DNA of 47,004 nucleotides from positions 1-47,004 of IMG/VR virus record IMGVR_UViG_3300031539_000063. The stretch is one strand, 5' to 3'. Position numbers and translations under genes: made by a program. The notes beneath the pieces were generated by a model that ran no database searches, was not told the origin of the DNA, and saw only the letters and a list, made by a program, of their open reading frames with translations. The stretch comes from a virus. Shown here in pieces: positions 25,999-34,752 of this stretch. Each line of letters begins with the position of its first letter. Within the stretch, counting starts at the first letter, position 1.

Positions 25999-26448
25999 AT
26001 GAGCATCACCTTCACCATCGGAACCCTCGGCAGCGACAACGTGTACCGTTCCGCCTGCAACGACAACCACCGCTGCACCGTCGAAGGCTGTGAGGACCAC
26101 GACCTCTACTTCTACTGCGACCACATGGACGACGCGCAAGCCGCGTGCCCCATCTGCTCCCGGTCCGTCAACGTGTCCAACACCAACGCGTCGGCCATCC
26201 TTGAACGCCTCGGCGTCGAGTTCGACTACTGCGGCTCCATCGACGCCGCCGACATGCTCGGCCGTGCCCTCGTCGGCAACATCGGACGCGACGACTCCGG
26301 CGTCGACTCCACCGAAGATGCCCGGCTCGGCTGCGCGACCATGATCGACTGCGGCCTCCGGCCCGGATACTTCGACGACCGCCTCGGCCAGATCGCAGAC
26401 CTCGCGGACTACGCCGCCCGACACGGACACCTCATCCTGTGGAGTTGA
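25999..26448 (+). CDS. Cys-rich hypothetical protein, 149 aa
   Basis: CNDNHRCTVEGCEDHDLYFYCDHMDDAQAACPICS carries several CxnC/H pairs, consistent with two zinc sites in the first 55 residues; the rest is helical with further Cys. Ribosome binding site AAGGAAC. No family recognised; nucleic-acid or protein binding is only possible. Confidence 0.65.
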   Translation: MSITFTIGTLGSDNVYRSACNDNHRCTVEGCEDHDLYFYCDHMDDAQAACPICSRSVNVSNTNASAILERLGVEFDYCGSIDAADMLGRALVGNIGRDDSGVDSTEDARLGCATMIDCGLRPGYFDDRLGQIADLADYAARHGHLILWS

Positions 26449-26526
26449 GATCGTCCCACCCGACGACCTGATCCACAACTCATAGGTAGACGAACTCCGA
26501 CGAAACGACAACCCATAGGTTGCCAG

Positions 26527-27825
26527 TCAGGTCGGCGCGGGCGGGTCGAACTGGATCACATCCAGACCACCCCACCCATTCGGCAACCGGTCCCCCACAA
26601 GAAACGACACCTGCCCCGCCGCCGACCTGCCCCCACCCACATTCGCAAACCACGTCGACCCGCCATCAAGACTCGGGCACTGCACATGGACCTTCGGGCC
26701 GTGGTCGATCACCGACAGATGGTGGTAATGGCCCGTCACCAACACGTGAGCGTCACCGATCCGATGTTCCTGATGGCCCATGTCGCGCCACCAGTTGTCA
26801 ATTTTCTGCTGAACCGTCGAACCCTTCCGGGCAAGATGCCCGTGATTGAACCCCACAACCGTCCCGAAGATGTCCAACACGATCGTCAACGACTCGTCAG
26901 GGATCACCCAGTGGACGTGACCGAACGCGTCGTCGTTCATCGCGAGCGACTCCGCGACCATCTCGAACACCGCCACGTCGTCGTTGTCGCCCGGCGTCGT
27001 GAACGCCTGAGCCTTCCCGCCCGACGACATCCGGTTCTCTCCGTGGTTACCGCCCACGCCGCCGCTCACCAACCGCGGGACATGCCGGGACCACTCGATC
27101 ACAGCGTCACGCACCAGACGCCGCGTCAACCTGACCTGCTCGCGCCGATTCAGTTGCGTAGTGAACTGCTGCGACGGATAGTTCCCGAAGCACTGCTCGA
27201 CAAGATCACCCATCCCGATCGGGTACAGGCATCCGATCTCCCACCCCTGACGGCGCACCTCAACGATCCGATCGACGATCCGGTGGATCGCAGTCACAAT
27301 CCGGTCCACGGTCCCCTCAACGCCGTCTCCGTCGCCCTTGCCGATCTGCCAGTCCGACAGCGGCACAACCATCCCGATCGGATGATCCGGCAACACAAGG
27401 TCCGGCCGTCGGAACGAATCGAGTCCCGCCATCAGATCGTCGATGTCCAACCCGTACCAGCGGGCACGCAGACGGATGTTCGCCTTGTAGTAGAAGAACC
27501 GTTGGACGCACGCCTCGCCCGTGTCCGGGTCGCGGCCCAAGTTCGCGTCCCACGCACGGAACTGCGGGGAATAGTTCGGGTCGATCTCGAACGTCTCGGG
27601 GTCCAGATCCCACACGGCCAACAGGTCACGCCACTCATCACCCGACGGTTCACCCGGTACCGGCCGCGGCCCCGTCGAGATCACACCCGCCTCACCGTCG
27701 AACTCGACGCCCGGCTCCCACCCCTTCAAGTGCTGGGGCTGTTGCTTCTCCGCCTCCGCTGCGCGGCGCTTGTCGTCCTCCACGGTAGCGAACCGGTTGA
27801 TGCGGTCTGCCATCTCGTCAGGCAT
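26527..27825 (-). CDS. Calcineurin-like metallophosphoesterase
   Basis: 432 aa. Metal-binding signatures lie in order: VPLSDWQIGKGDGDG (Asp-x-His-like first motif, His replaced by Gln), MGDLVEQ (GD), GGVGGNHGEN (GNH), VVGFNHGH and VTGHYHHLS (GHxH). Such enzymes cleave phosphodiesters or phosphomonoesters; phage members are often nuclease-like. The N-terminal 90 residues are an extra region. It begins 8 nt inside the preceding gene and lies next to the head genes, so a packaging or DNA-processing role is possible. Confidence 0.8.
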   Translation of the reverse strand: MPDEMADRINRFATVEDDKRRAAEAEKQQPQHLKGWEPGVEFDGEAGVISTGPRPVPGEPSGDEWRDLLAVWDLDPETFEIDPNYSPQFRAWDANLGRDPDTGEACVQRFFYYKANIRLRARWYGLDIDDLMAGLDSFRRPDLVLPDHPIGMVVPLSDWQIGKGDGDGVEGTVDRIVTAIHRIVDRIVEVRRQGWEIGCLYPIGMGDLVEQCFGNYPSQQFTTQLNRREQVRLTRRLVRDAVIEWSRHVPRLVSGGVGGNHGENRMSSGGKAQAFTTPGDNDDVAVFEMVAESLAMNDDAFGHVHWVIPDESLTIVLDIFGTVVGFNHGHLARKGSTVQQKIDNWWRDMGHQEHRIGDAHVLVTGHYHHLSVIDHGPKVHVQCPSLDGGSTWFANVGGGRSAAGQVSFLVGDRLPNGWGGLDVIQFDPPAPT

Positions 27826-28108
27826 TCGTACACCCGCACGATCCGCGGCGGTGCCGTTGCAGCGCGTCGGACTTCACCCGCACGATCGCACCGTGCAGAT
27901 TCCGGTCATCGACATGACCCGCGGCCATGTCGCCCTGAACGAACCGGGCGATGTCCGTCGAATAGATACGGGTCGTAAGCAGCCGCGAGAACGCTTCGGA
28001 CTCCGACTCGGGTAGAGCCGCGATCAGTTCACCAACCGAACACGACGGCCCTTGACTTGGACGCCACTCAGTTGCGAACTGCTCGATACGGTCAGTCAGG
28101 TCACCCAT
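27818..28108 (-). CDS. Hypothetical 96-aa protein
   Basis: Begins MGDLTDRIEQFATEW, helical, ends GSCGCTNA. GGAGG lies 5 nt before ATG 28108. Located between the protease fusion and the metallophosphoesterase. A small terminase or head-tail protein cannot be excluded; no signature seen. Confidence 0.6.
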   Translation of the reverse strand: MGDLTDRIEQFATEWRPSQGPSCSVGELIAALPESESEAFSRLLTTRIYSTDIARFVQGDMAAGHVDDRNLHGAIVRVKSDALQRHRRGSCGCTNA

Positions 28109-28109
28109 A

Positions 28110-28126
28110 CTCAACCTCCGGTTGAG
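28110..28126 (-). other. Hairpin covering a ribosome binding site
   Basis: CTCAACC-TCC-GGTTGAG contains the GGAGGT of the 27818-28108 gene, so folding would hide it from ribosomes. Confidence 0.5.
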
Positions 28127-28161
28127 GGTTAGGGTGCCTCCCTTATGGGAGTGTCAGCGCC

Positions 28162-31100
28162 TCAGACGGCGCAGGCACACTCTCCGGTATCTCCGCATTC
28201 GCAGTCATGCTCCTCGATGGCAGCCTCGGCGGATTCCTCCACGTCGACTGTCACCTCGTCACCCTCTGCGAACTCGGCCTCCGGCTCCCCCTCGGGCACG
28301 GTGTCGATCTCGTCCTCGATCTCAGTGGACGGCTCCTCGGCAGCAGCGAGAACCTCGGTGCCTCCGATCAGCCGCAACTCGCCCAACTTGGCGAGAGTGC
28401 GCTCGGCCCGGAACGGACGCATCGCTGCACGAAGTTCAGCGACCTCGGCACGCAGAGCCTCAACCTCGGTGGCCGACGGCCCCGTGTTGTGCTTCACCAT
28501 GCCCAGTCCGACAACCGATTCGGCTTCGCCCGACACAGTGTCGAACACGCCCATCGGTTCATGCACCTCGATTGCCTCGCCGCCGGAAGCGACCAGACCT
28601 TCGACGATGAAGCCCGACACGTTCACGGCCAGCAGACCCACAACGGTCAACTTGCCGTTGATCTTCCGCCAGTCCGGGGAGATGTCCGAACCCCGAAGGG
28701 CACGAGCCATCTCCGGGGTCACATCGGACCGGAGCGAACCGGAAGCGACAATGCCCCACTCGTTCTCGTAGAGCGCCACGTCAGCCACAGCGCAGCCGGT
28801 GTGAGCGTAGAACGCCTGAGCGTCCGAAGCCTTCTTCCGAAGATCCGGGTGAACAGCGTCGATGTAGACCGGGCCGGTAGCGACGAGCGTGCCCTCCTCG
28901 GTCAACACGTGACCGGTGCGGAACGAAGCGAACGGAGCGCCGCCCTTCGGGACAGTCACACACCGCTTCGAGAAACCGATGTGGCACGAACCCCACTGGG
29001 CAACCAGACCGAAGATGCGGCCGTCAGCGTCGACCCGAACCGGGTGCGGTTCCTCCATGTCCTGCAAACCGAACCACCCGACCGGCGGGGCGCACGGCAC
29101 CTCGACCAGCGTGGCCGCGGCAGCCGAAGCCACCAACGCCTGCGGGTCGGACCCTGCACCATGACCTTCCGAGTAGGTGGTGAACTCGCCGGACACGAGC
29201 GGGCGGCTCACCGTCCACACGTCGCCCATCACCCCGGCAGCGACCAGCGCCGTCGATTCCTGCACGTCGGCAGAGTCGATGACAGCGATGTGTGCCTCTT
29301 GGAATGCGGGGAACGGCGTGATCGTCGCACCCATGATGCGACCCTCGATCAGAACCTCGATCGCTTCGGCTTCACCGAAGATCACGTCCTCGAAATCGAC
29401 CGCGTCGCCTTCGGGGGAACGGAACTCCACGACCACAGAGTCGATGTCAGCCGACACGCCTCGCATGGTGCCTTCGGAGATCAGACGTTGGGCTTCCTGC
29501 CCGTTGTCGCCCGAATCGAAGTAGCCGCGTCCGATGATGTCGAACACGCCTTCGGTGTTCGTCGGTGCCCGGTCGATCTCGTGAATCGAACCGGCGATCA
29601 CAGCGCCGTCGTGACCCATCGCGTTCACCGTCTGCAACATCAGCGGGATCGGCAGTTCACGGTGGGTCAGAGCCTCACTCGCGATCATCCGACCGTCACC
29701 CGACGGCAAACCCTCAACGATCAGGACGCCTTCCCAGTGAAACGGACCCTTGCCGCCTTCGGGGTGGACGAACGCCTCGGCTTCGCCGCCCATGTCGTCG
29801 TCCTCGTCGTGGGCAGCGGCCTCGACCGGCTCCTCCTCGACGATCTCCGCTGCGTCAGCGGTCACCGACTCGTCGGTGTCCTCATCGGCAGCCTCGGCCT
29901 CAGCGGGAACAGCGGCGACGATCTTGTCGGCCTCCGTCTCGGCCCAACGGCGAGCGATCTCGGCCACCAGCAAATCGGTGTCGATGTCGGCAAGGTCCGT
30001 GGACTCGTCGTCCTGCACGTCGGCCTCGAACTCGACTTCGACCGGGAACTCCTCGGCGTCACCGTCAGCGGCTTCCACCTCGGAACCCTCAACCTCAACC
30101 TCAGTGGCGGCAGCGAGAGCGGCCAGCACCGAATCGGGGTCGGTCAGGTCCACGACCGTTCCGGCTTCGACCTGCGAAGCGACCAGCGATGCGTCCTCGT
30201 CGGACAGCAACTCGGGAGCGTCCATCTCGGCGTCAGCAAGATGCGCCGCCAGATGGTCATAGACGCCCTGCCGGTCATCACCGGGGATCGTCGTTCCGCC
30301 ACGAGCGCCGTTCAGAACAGCGATACCCGTGATCGCAGCGACCACGTTCGCAGCGCCGGGGTTCCCGTCGGCATCGACCTCGTGGTGGATGAACCGGTAC
30401 GCGGCCTTCACATCGAGATCGGCTTCGTCGTCACGCCACGCGTACACCCGGTCGAAGTAGTCCGGGTCGTTCGGGGACACGACATTGACTTCGATCGCAG
30501 CGGCATCCCACGGCTCGTCGATCGTCGGCGTGTCATGTGCCGCGATTGCACCGAACTCAGTGGTCTGGTCGACGAACTCGGTGGTGTCGTCGTCCTCGGC
30601 CGCGAGTTCGCCCGTCTCTCCGACCGGCACCTCGATGCCTTCCTTCTCGATCCCGTCCGCAGGGGCTTCGATGACCTGAACGTCGTCGGCCAGTTCGGCC
30701 GGACCTTCGATCACGATGGGGGTCACGGAGTCGCCGTCGGCAGCGGCCGTGAGCGCGTCACTCACACCAAGCCGGGCAGCGAGACGGTCGACAACCGAGT
30801 TGACGAGAGCGTCAGCGATCCGGTCGGCCACACCATCTTCCATGACGGGCACAACATGAACCTGAACTTCGGCGCGGCCGACGTTCAACGCGGCACGCGC
30901 CGCGGTCAGGTCCGGCAACGGACCCTCGGTTTCAGTCGCAGCAGCGACGATCGGGATGGCTTCCCCTTCGGGGGCAACCTCAGCATCGGGCATGTCGGGC
31001 ATATCGACCTCCTCGTCGACCACGATCTCACCGCCGTCGTTCAGTTCGTCAGCAGCAACTTGCGCTTCTTCGACCGTCGCCCAGCAGCCGACGACCTCAT

Positions 31101-32679
31101 CCATCTCGATGTCCACAACCGCGTGAGACATCTCACCGTCGGTAGCGTCCATGCACTCGGGCGAGTTCTCCACGACCTCGAACATGCGGGGTTCGCCGCC
31201 GTTCATGTCATCGGCAACGGCCTGCGCTTCTTCCACGGTCGCGTGGCAGCCGCCTTCAACCTCGCCCGTCAGCGCGTTGACGACAGCGTTGGGAAGTTCG
31301 CCGCCCGACGATTCGACACACTCGGGGTTGTCGGGAGCGACGACGAACATCGGCATCTCCTCGGCGTCCTCGATCTCGTCCTCGATCCCCTCGGCGTCCT
31401 CGATCGCTTCGTTCAACGCCTCAGCGCGCATCGCGGCTTCTTCGAGCGTCGCGAAACAACCGTCGCGCTCCTCCGTCTCCCAGTTCCACACAGCGTGGGG
31501 CATCTCGCCGCCACTTTCATCCATGCAGTCGGGGTTGTTCGCAACCACGATCCAAGCCATGTTCGTTGAATCCTCCTGTTCCGCCTCATCCGGTGCCTCG
31601 ACGAACGCAACGTCGATAACACGCAGACCCCAGCGGAGAGTCATGTCATTGAATGTCAATGGTAGACCGACAACCTCGGTGTCTCCGGGGATGGGATCAC
31701 GAGCGAGCGTGATATGTGGGGTCCATCCTCGGTCCTCGGGGACGTGAACCCCGCGGCCTTCGAGAGCGTCGATCAGGTCTGCGCGAAGGTCGAACAGTCC
31801 CGGCACATCGACGAGAGCGATGAGGAGATCGTCCTCACTCTCCCCGAACGTGCCGAGTCCTGCAATCTTCCCTTCGAGCGGTACATTGGTTCCCGTCACC
31901 TCCAACAGCGCGGACACAATCGCCTCGCGGTCAAGGTGAGGATCGCCCTTGTGTCCGAGCCACAGCATCGTCAGATGCAGCATCTCGGCCGGTACGCCAC
32001 CCGGCAGAGCGATAGCGAGCCGTTCAGCGTCAAGCGGTTCGACAGTGATGATGACCCCATCGGGGCCTGCGCCGAACTCGGCCTTGTCCAACCGGATCGG
32101 GTGAGGGACCGTCTCGTCACCAAGATCGGTGTCGTCGTCGGTAGCGAGCGGTTCGGTCACCGGCTCGATGTCCGGGGTCACTTCCGGCACTTCTTCGATC
32201 GGCGGGGGCATCAACAGGTCAATCACGCCACGGGCAGGAACCACATCGGCCGGGGGAAGGATCACGCCGGAGATCGGCTCGGCCCGCTGCGAGTAGAAGG
32301 TGCAGACATCGTTCGCGTCGATCGCGCCCTGCACGACCACGCACGTCCCCTGCTCGCCCAGTAGCGGGGGTTGGTTGAAGAACCGGCAGTTGCCGCAGTA
32401 GTTCTCGCTACCGTCGTCGGCTTCGCGCAGGTTCGCGTCGCCCGGCGATTGGTCCGGCAACCCGTCATGGGGGTTGAGCAGCGACATCGCCGCCTGCGTA
32501 TCTCCGTCGAGCGCCATCGGCTTCGCCATGTGAGCCAACAGTTCCACGACCAGATCGTCGTCCATATCGGCAACCGGCGTGGCCGGAGCGTCGGCCAAAG
32601 CGATGAGTGCTTCGAGCGCGGGAGCGAACTGCTCGATCAGAGCAGGGGTCAATCGGTGGCGTGGCTCGCGATGCGACAT
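28162..32679 (-). CDS. Giant capsid-maturation-protease fusion with 2H phosphoesterase domain
   Basis: 1505 aa; GGAG precedes ATG 32679. Order: helical start; Cys motif YCGNCRFF...CTFYSQR (about 92-130); a 2H phosphoesterase domain (2'-5' RNA ligase family, about 205-385) with LHLTMLWLG and PHITLA (HxT motifs); three ~50-residue repeats, each with PxCM/V-xx-GGE-(M/L)xxAV and a (C)xATxEEA tail (about 390-560); acidic linkers; a conserved VYAWRDDEAD...GVYDHLAAHL domain (about 740-820); the prohead protease domain FHWEGVLIVEG...MGHDGAVIAGSIHE (about 990-1150); coat-like and coiled-coil C-terminus ending in CECGDTGECACAV. It lies beside MuF and portal genes. Probably head maturation/scaffold; the role of the 2H domain is open. 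Confidence 0.85.
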   Translation of the reverse strand: MSHREPRHRLTPALIEQFAPALEALIALADAPATPVADMDDDLVVELLAHMAKPMALDGDTQAAMSLLNPHDGLPDQSPGDANLREADDGSENYCGNCRFFNQPPLLGEQGTCVVVQGAIDANDVCTFYSQRAEPISGVILPPADVVPARGVIDLLMPPPIEEVPEVTPDIEPVTEPLATDDDTDLGDETVPHPIRLDKAEFGAGPDGVIITVEPLDAERLAIALPGGVPAEMLHLTMLWLGHKGDPHLDREAIVSALLEVTGTNVPLEGKIAGLGTFGESEDDLLIALVDVPGLFDLRADLIDALEGRGVHVPEDRGWTPHITLARDPIPGDTEVVGLPLTFNDMTLRWGLRVIDVAFVEAPDEAEQEDSTNMAWIVVANNPDCMDESGGEMPHAVWNWETEERDGCFATLEEAAMRAEALNEAIEDAEGIEDEIEDAEEMPMFVVAPDNPECVESSGGELPNAVVNALTGEVEGGCHATVEEAQAVADDMNGGEPRMFEVVENSPECMDATDGEMSHAVVDIEMDEVVGCWATVEEAQVAADELNDGGEIVVDEEVDMPDMPDAEVAPEGEAIPIVAAATETEGPLPDLTAARAALNVGRAEVQVHVVPVMEDGVADRIADALVNSVVDRLAARLGVSDALTAAADGDSVTPIVIEGPAELADDVQVIEAPADGIEKEGIEVPVGETGELAAEDDDTTEFVDQTTEFGAIAAHDTPTIDEPWDAAAIEVNVVSPNDPDYFDRVYAWRDDEADLDVKAAYRFIHHEVDADGNPGAANVVAAITGIAVLNGARGGTTIPGDDRQGVYDHLAAHLADAEMDAPELLSDEDASLVASQVEAGTVVDLTDPDSVLAALAAATEVEVEGSEVEAADGDAEEFPVEVEFEADVQDDESTDLADIDTDLLVAEIARRWAETEADKIVAAVPAEAEAADEDTDESVTADAAEIVEEEPVEAAAHDEDDDMGGEAEAFVHPEGGKGPFHWEGVLIVEGLPSGDGRMIASEALTHRELPIPLMLQTVNAMGHDGAVIAGSIHEIDRAPTNTEGVFDIIGRGYFDSGDNGQEAQRLISEGTMRGVSADIDSVVVEFRSPEGDAVDFEDVIFGEAEAIEVLIEGRIMGATITPFPAFQEAHIAVIDSADVQESTALVAAGVMGDVWTVSRPLVSGEFTTYSEGHGAGSDPQALVASAAAATLVEVPCAPPVGWFGLQDMEEPHPVRVDADGRIFGLVAQWGSCHIGFSKRCVTVPKGGAPFASFRTGHVLTEEGTLVATGPVYIDAVHPDLRKKASDAQAFYAHTGCAVADVALYENEWGIVASGSLRSDVTPEMARALRGSDISPDWRKINGKLTVVGLLAVNVSGFIVEGLVASGGEAIEVHEPMGVFDTVSGEAESVVGLGMVKHNTGPSATEVEALRAEVAELRAAMRPFRAERTLAKLGELRLIGGTEVLAAAEEPSTEIEDEIDTVPEGEPEAEFAEGDEVTVDVEESAEAAIEEHDCECGDTGECACAV

Positions 32680-32707
32680 AGATACTCCGTGGGGGCGGAC
32701 ACCACGA

Positions 32708-33010
32708 TCATACGTCACGGACACCCCGGCGGACGTGGAGTGCCGCTGTCAACGCGTTTCTTGCCGCCGTGGTCAACTGCGCCACGTCAGACTCCCCGGT
32801 CCCGTCAGCGGCATCCTCGTCGGACTCACGGGCTTCCACCACCGCTTGTATCGCCGCTTCACCGACGAACTCCAAATCCCCCGTCAACTCGCCATCGAAC
32901 AACGCGAGGATGAACCGGGCCTCGTCCTCCGGCACCGAGAACGTCAACATGATCGACTCGACCTGCCGGTCCTCATCCATGTCATCCCACTCAACAACTT
33001 CAACTGCCAT
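32708..33010 (-). CDS. Hypothetical 100-aa protein
   Basis: Begins MAVEVVEWDDMDEDRQVESI; acidic, helical. ATG overlaps the MuF-zincin stop (ATGA). Between head genes, so possibly a small head-associated or chaperone protein (inference). Confidence 0.6.
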   Translation of the reverse strand: MAVEVVEWDDMDEDRQVESIMLTFSVPEDEARFILALFDGELTGDLEFVGEAAIQAVVEARESDEDAADGTGESDVAQLTTAARNALTAALHVRRGVRDV

Positions 33011-34749
33011 CAGGGCACCACTTCCAAAAGTCCGGCGTCACCGAAAATCTTACGGAACGCCTCACGGATCGGAGCGAAATCTGCCTCCGACCACTGGGTT
33101 GCCGTCGGGTTGAACGACACCCCGGCCTTCAACGTGCCGATCTCGGTTTGTGCCGCGCCCCGCAGAATGTCGAGTTCACCCAACATGATCTTGTCGCCGG
33201 ACTCCTCCGCGATCCACTGAGCGTAACTGCGGGCGAACAACTCTTTCTCGTCGAGCAGATACCTCGCATGGGTCTTGCCGATCGACCCGACCGGGACTCG
33301 GCCGAGTGTGCCGTCCGAGAACGCTACGACCACATCGTCGACCTTGCTGTCGAACAACCCGATCAGTTCGTCGTACGACTGTGACTGGCGGACAGCGATC
33401 CGCCACTCGGTGAGAGGGTCGACGGCACGGTCGAAGAACTCGCCGTGGATCTTGCCGGAGAGCCTACGGGGGTTATCGGATTGGGTTAGGTCATTCATCC
33501 AAGCCCGGTTGGGAAGCCCGTCGATGTCGGTACCCACCGTCGTCCAACGTCCGGCGATGCCGTTGATGTCGTCGAAGTCGAAGTAGTGGCCGTATTCGTG
33601 GGCCATCGTCATGTTCGGGGTAGCGCCTTTCGTCGACAAGGTGATGTCGTAGGCGGTACCGGGGTCCTCCCACGCATCTTTCCTCAACCGGCCCGATCGG
33701 AACGCGCCTTTCCCGCGAGTCGCGTTCTCCGCCACAGGGATTTTCTGCATCCCGGCGGGAGACGAATGGGTGCCGTTGATCGCTTCACGCACTCGCGTCA
33801 ACGCCTTGTTCAGTTTCGTGCCCTTCCCGCCCTTCTTCTCCATCAGCAACGGCTCGGTAGGCTTCCCTTCACGAACCGCTTTCGTGATCGCCCGACGACC
33901 ATCCGGGGCTTTCTTCCTGATCCCGTCAATCACCGAATCCATACCGGGCCGCAGATCGTCACCCTTCGTCGGCCGGATCGCACGGAACTCGATCGGGTCC
34001 GAAACCGCAGACGCGGCCTCCGGCGACGGTTCCAACACCGTCACGATCGCGTTGCACGCACAGTTGATCCGCTCCCCGGCGGGGAACGACCAGTCACAAG
34101 GCCACTGACCAGCCCCGGTACCCACAAGAAAGTTCTCCTCCACCTGCACCGTCTGACCATGAGCAGCAGCGTGAGTCTCCCTCGTGTTCACGAACGACGC
34201 CTCCCACGTCTTGACCGCCGCCCGACCCGAAGCCATCACCACGTCCATCTGACCGGCCTGAGCAGCAAACTGCCCTTCCGTCTCCCCCATGTTCTCCGCG
34301 ATCGCATCCGACATCTGCCCCGCCGCCGCAACCAAACCCAGCATGTCGGACAGTTTCGCCTTCGACCAGTCCTCCTCGTTTCCCCTCTCCGCCAACTCCA
34401 CAACCCGACGGCCGATCGTCTCCGCGTACCCGTACAGTCCCTCCACCTGAGCGAGCAGCGAAGCACCCGCCAACTGCGCCCACCCCGCAGACTTCAACAC
34501 CGGCACCATGTCGTGTTCCAACGCCGTCGAGATCGCCGCCTCCGTCATCACCTCGCGCAGCACCGGCTCCAACTCGACCTCAACCGCCTGCACCCACCAC
34601 AACGGATCGAACAGTTGCGTCGGATCGTACAGACCACGCGAGTCACGGATAGCGGCCTGCATCCGGCCCTTCACAGAACCGAACGCCGCCTCCGACGCCT
34701 CAGTGACCTGCCGGGTCCACCCCGACCGTTGGCTTTTCGTGAGAGGCAC
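33010..34749 (-). CDS. MuF-like minor head protein fused to a zinc metallopeptidase
   Basis: 579 aa. N-terminal region (1-280) carries the MuF pattern, including NTRETHAAAHGQTV and CDWSFPAGERINCACNA, typical of head morphogenesis proteins packaged with DNA. The C-terminal half has MAHEYGHYFDF (HExxH zinc site) and the later EKELFARSYAQWIAE (third ligand). MuF-toxin/zincin fusions are known in phages; the peptidase may act in the virion or in the host on injection. GTG start at 34749, 3 nt after portal. Confidence 0.82.
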   Translation of the reverse strand: MPLTKSQRSGWTRQVTEASEAAFGSVKGRMQAAIRDSRGLYDPTQLFDPLWWVQAVEVELEPVLREVMTEAAISTALEHDMVPVLKSAGWAQLAGASLLAQVEGLYGYAETIGRRVVELAERGNEEDWSKAKLSDMLGLVAAAGQMSDAIAENMGETEGQFAAQAGQMDVVMASGRAAVKTWEASFVNTRETHAAAHGQTVQVEENFLVGTGAGQWPCDWSFPAGERINCACNAIVTVLEPSPEAASAVSDPIEFRAIRPTKGDDLRPGMDSVIDGIRKKAPDGRRAITKAVREGKPTEPLLMEKKGGKGTKLNKALTRVREAINGTHSSPAGMQKIPVAENATRGKGAFRSGRLRKDAWEDPGTAYDITLSTKGATPNMTMAHEYGHYFDFDDINGIAGRWTTVGTDIDGLPNRAWMNDLTQSDNPRRLSGKIHGEFFDRAVDPLTEWRIAVRQSQSYDELIGLFDSKVDDVVVAFSDGTLGRVPVGSIGKTHARYLLDEKELFARSYAQWIAEESGDKIMLGELDILRGAAQTEIGTLKAGVSFNPTATQWSEADFAPIREAFRKIFGDAGLLEVVP

Positions 34750-34752
34750 CCG

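Noticed and set aside
28207-31569. Long plus-strand reading frame (1120 codons) opposite the protease fusion
   Set aside because: High-GC sequence gives open antisense frames; it has no ribosome binding site, a His/Arg-heavy composition, and the opposite strand has clear domain matches.
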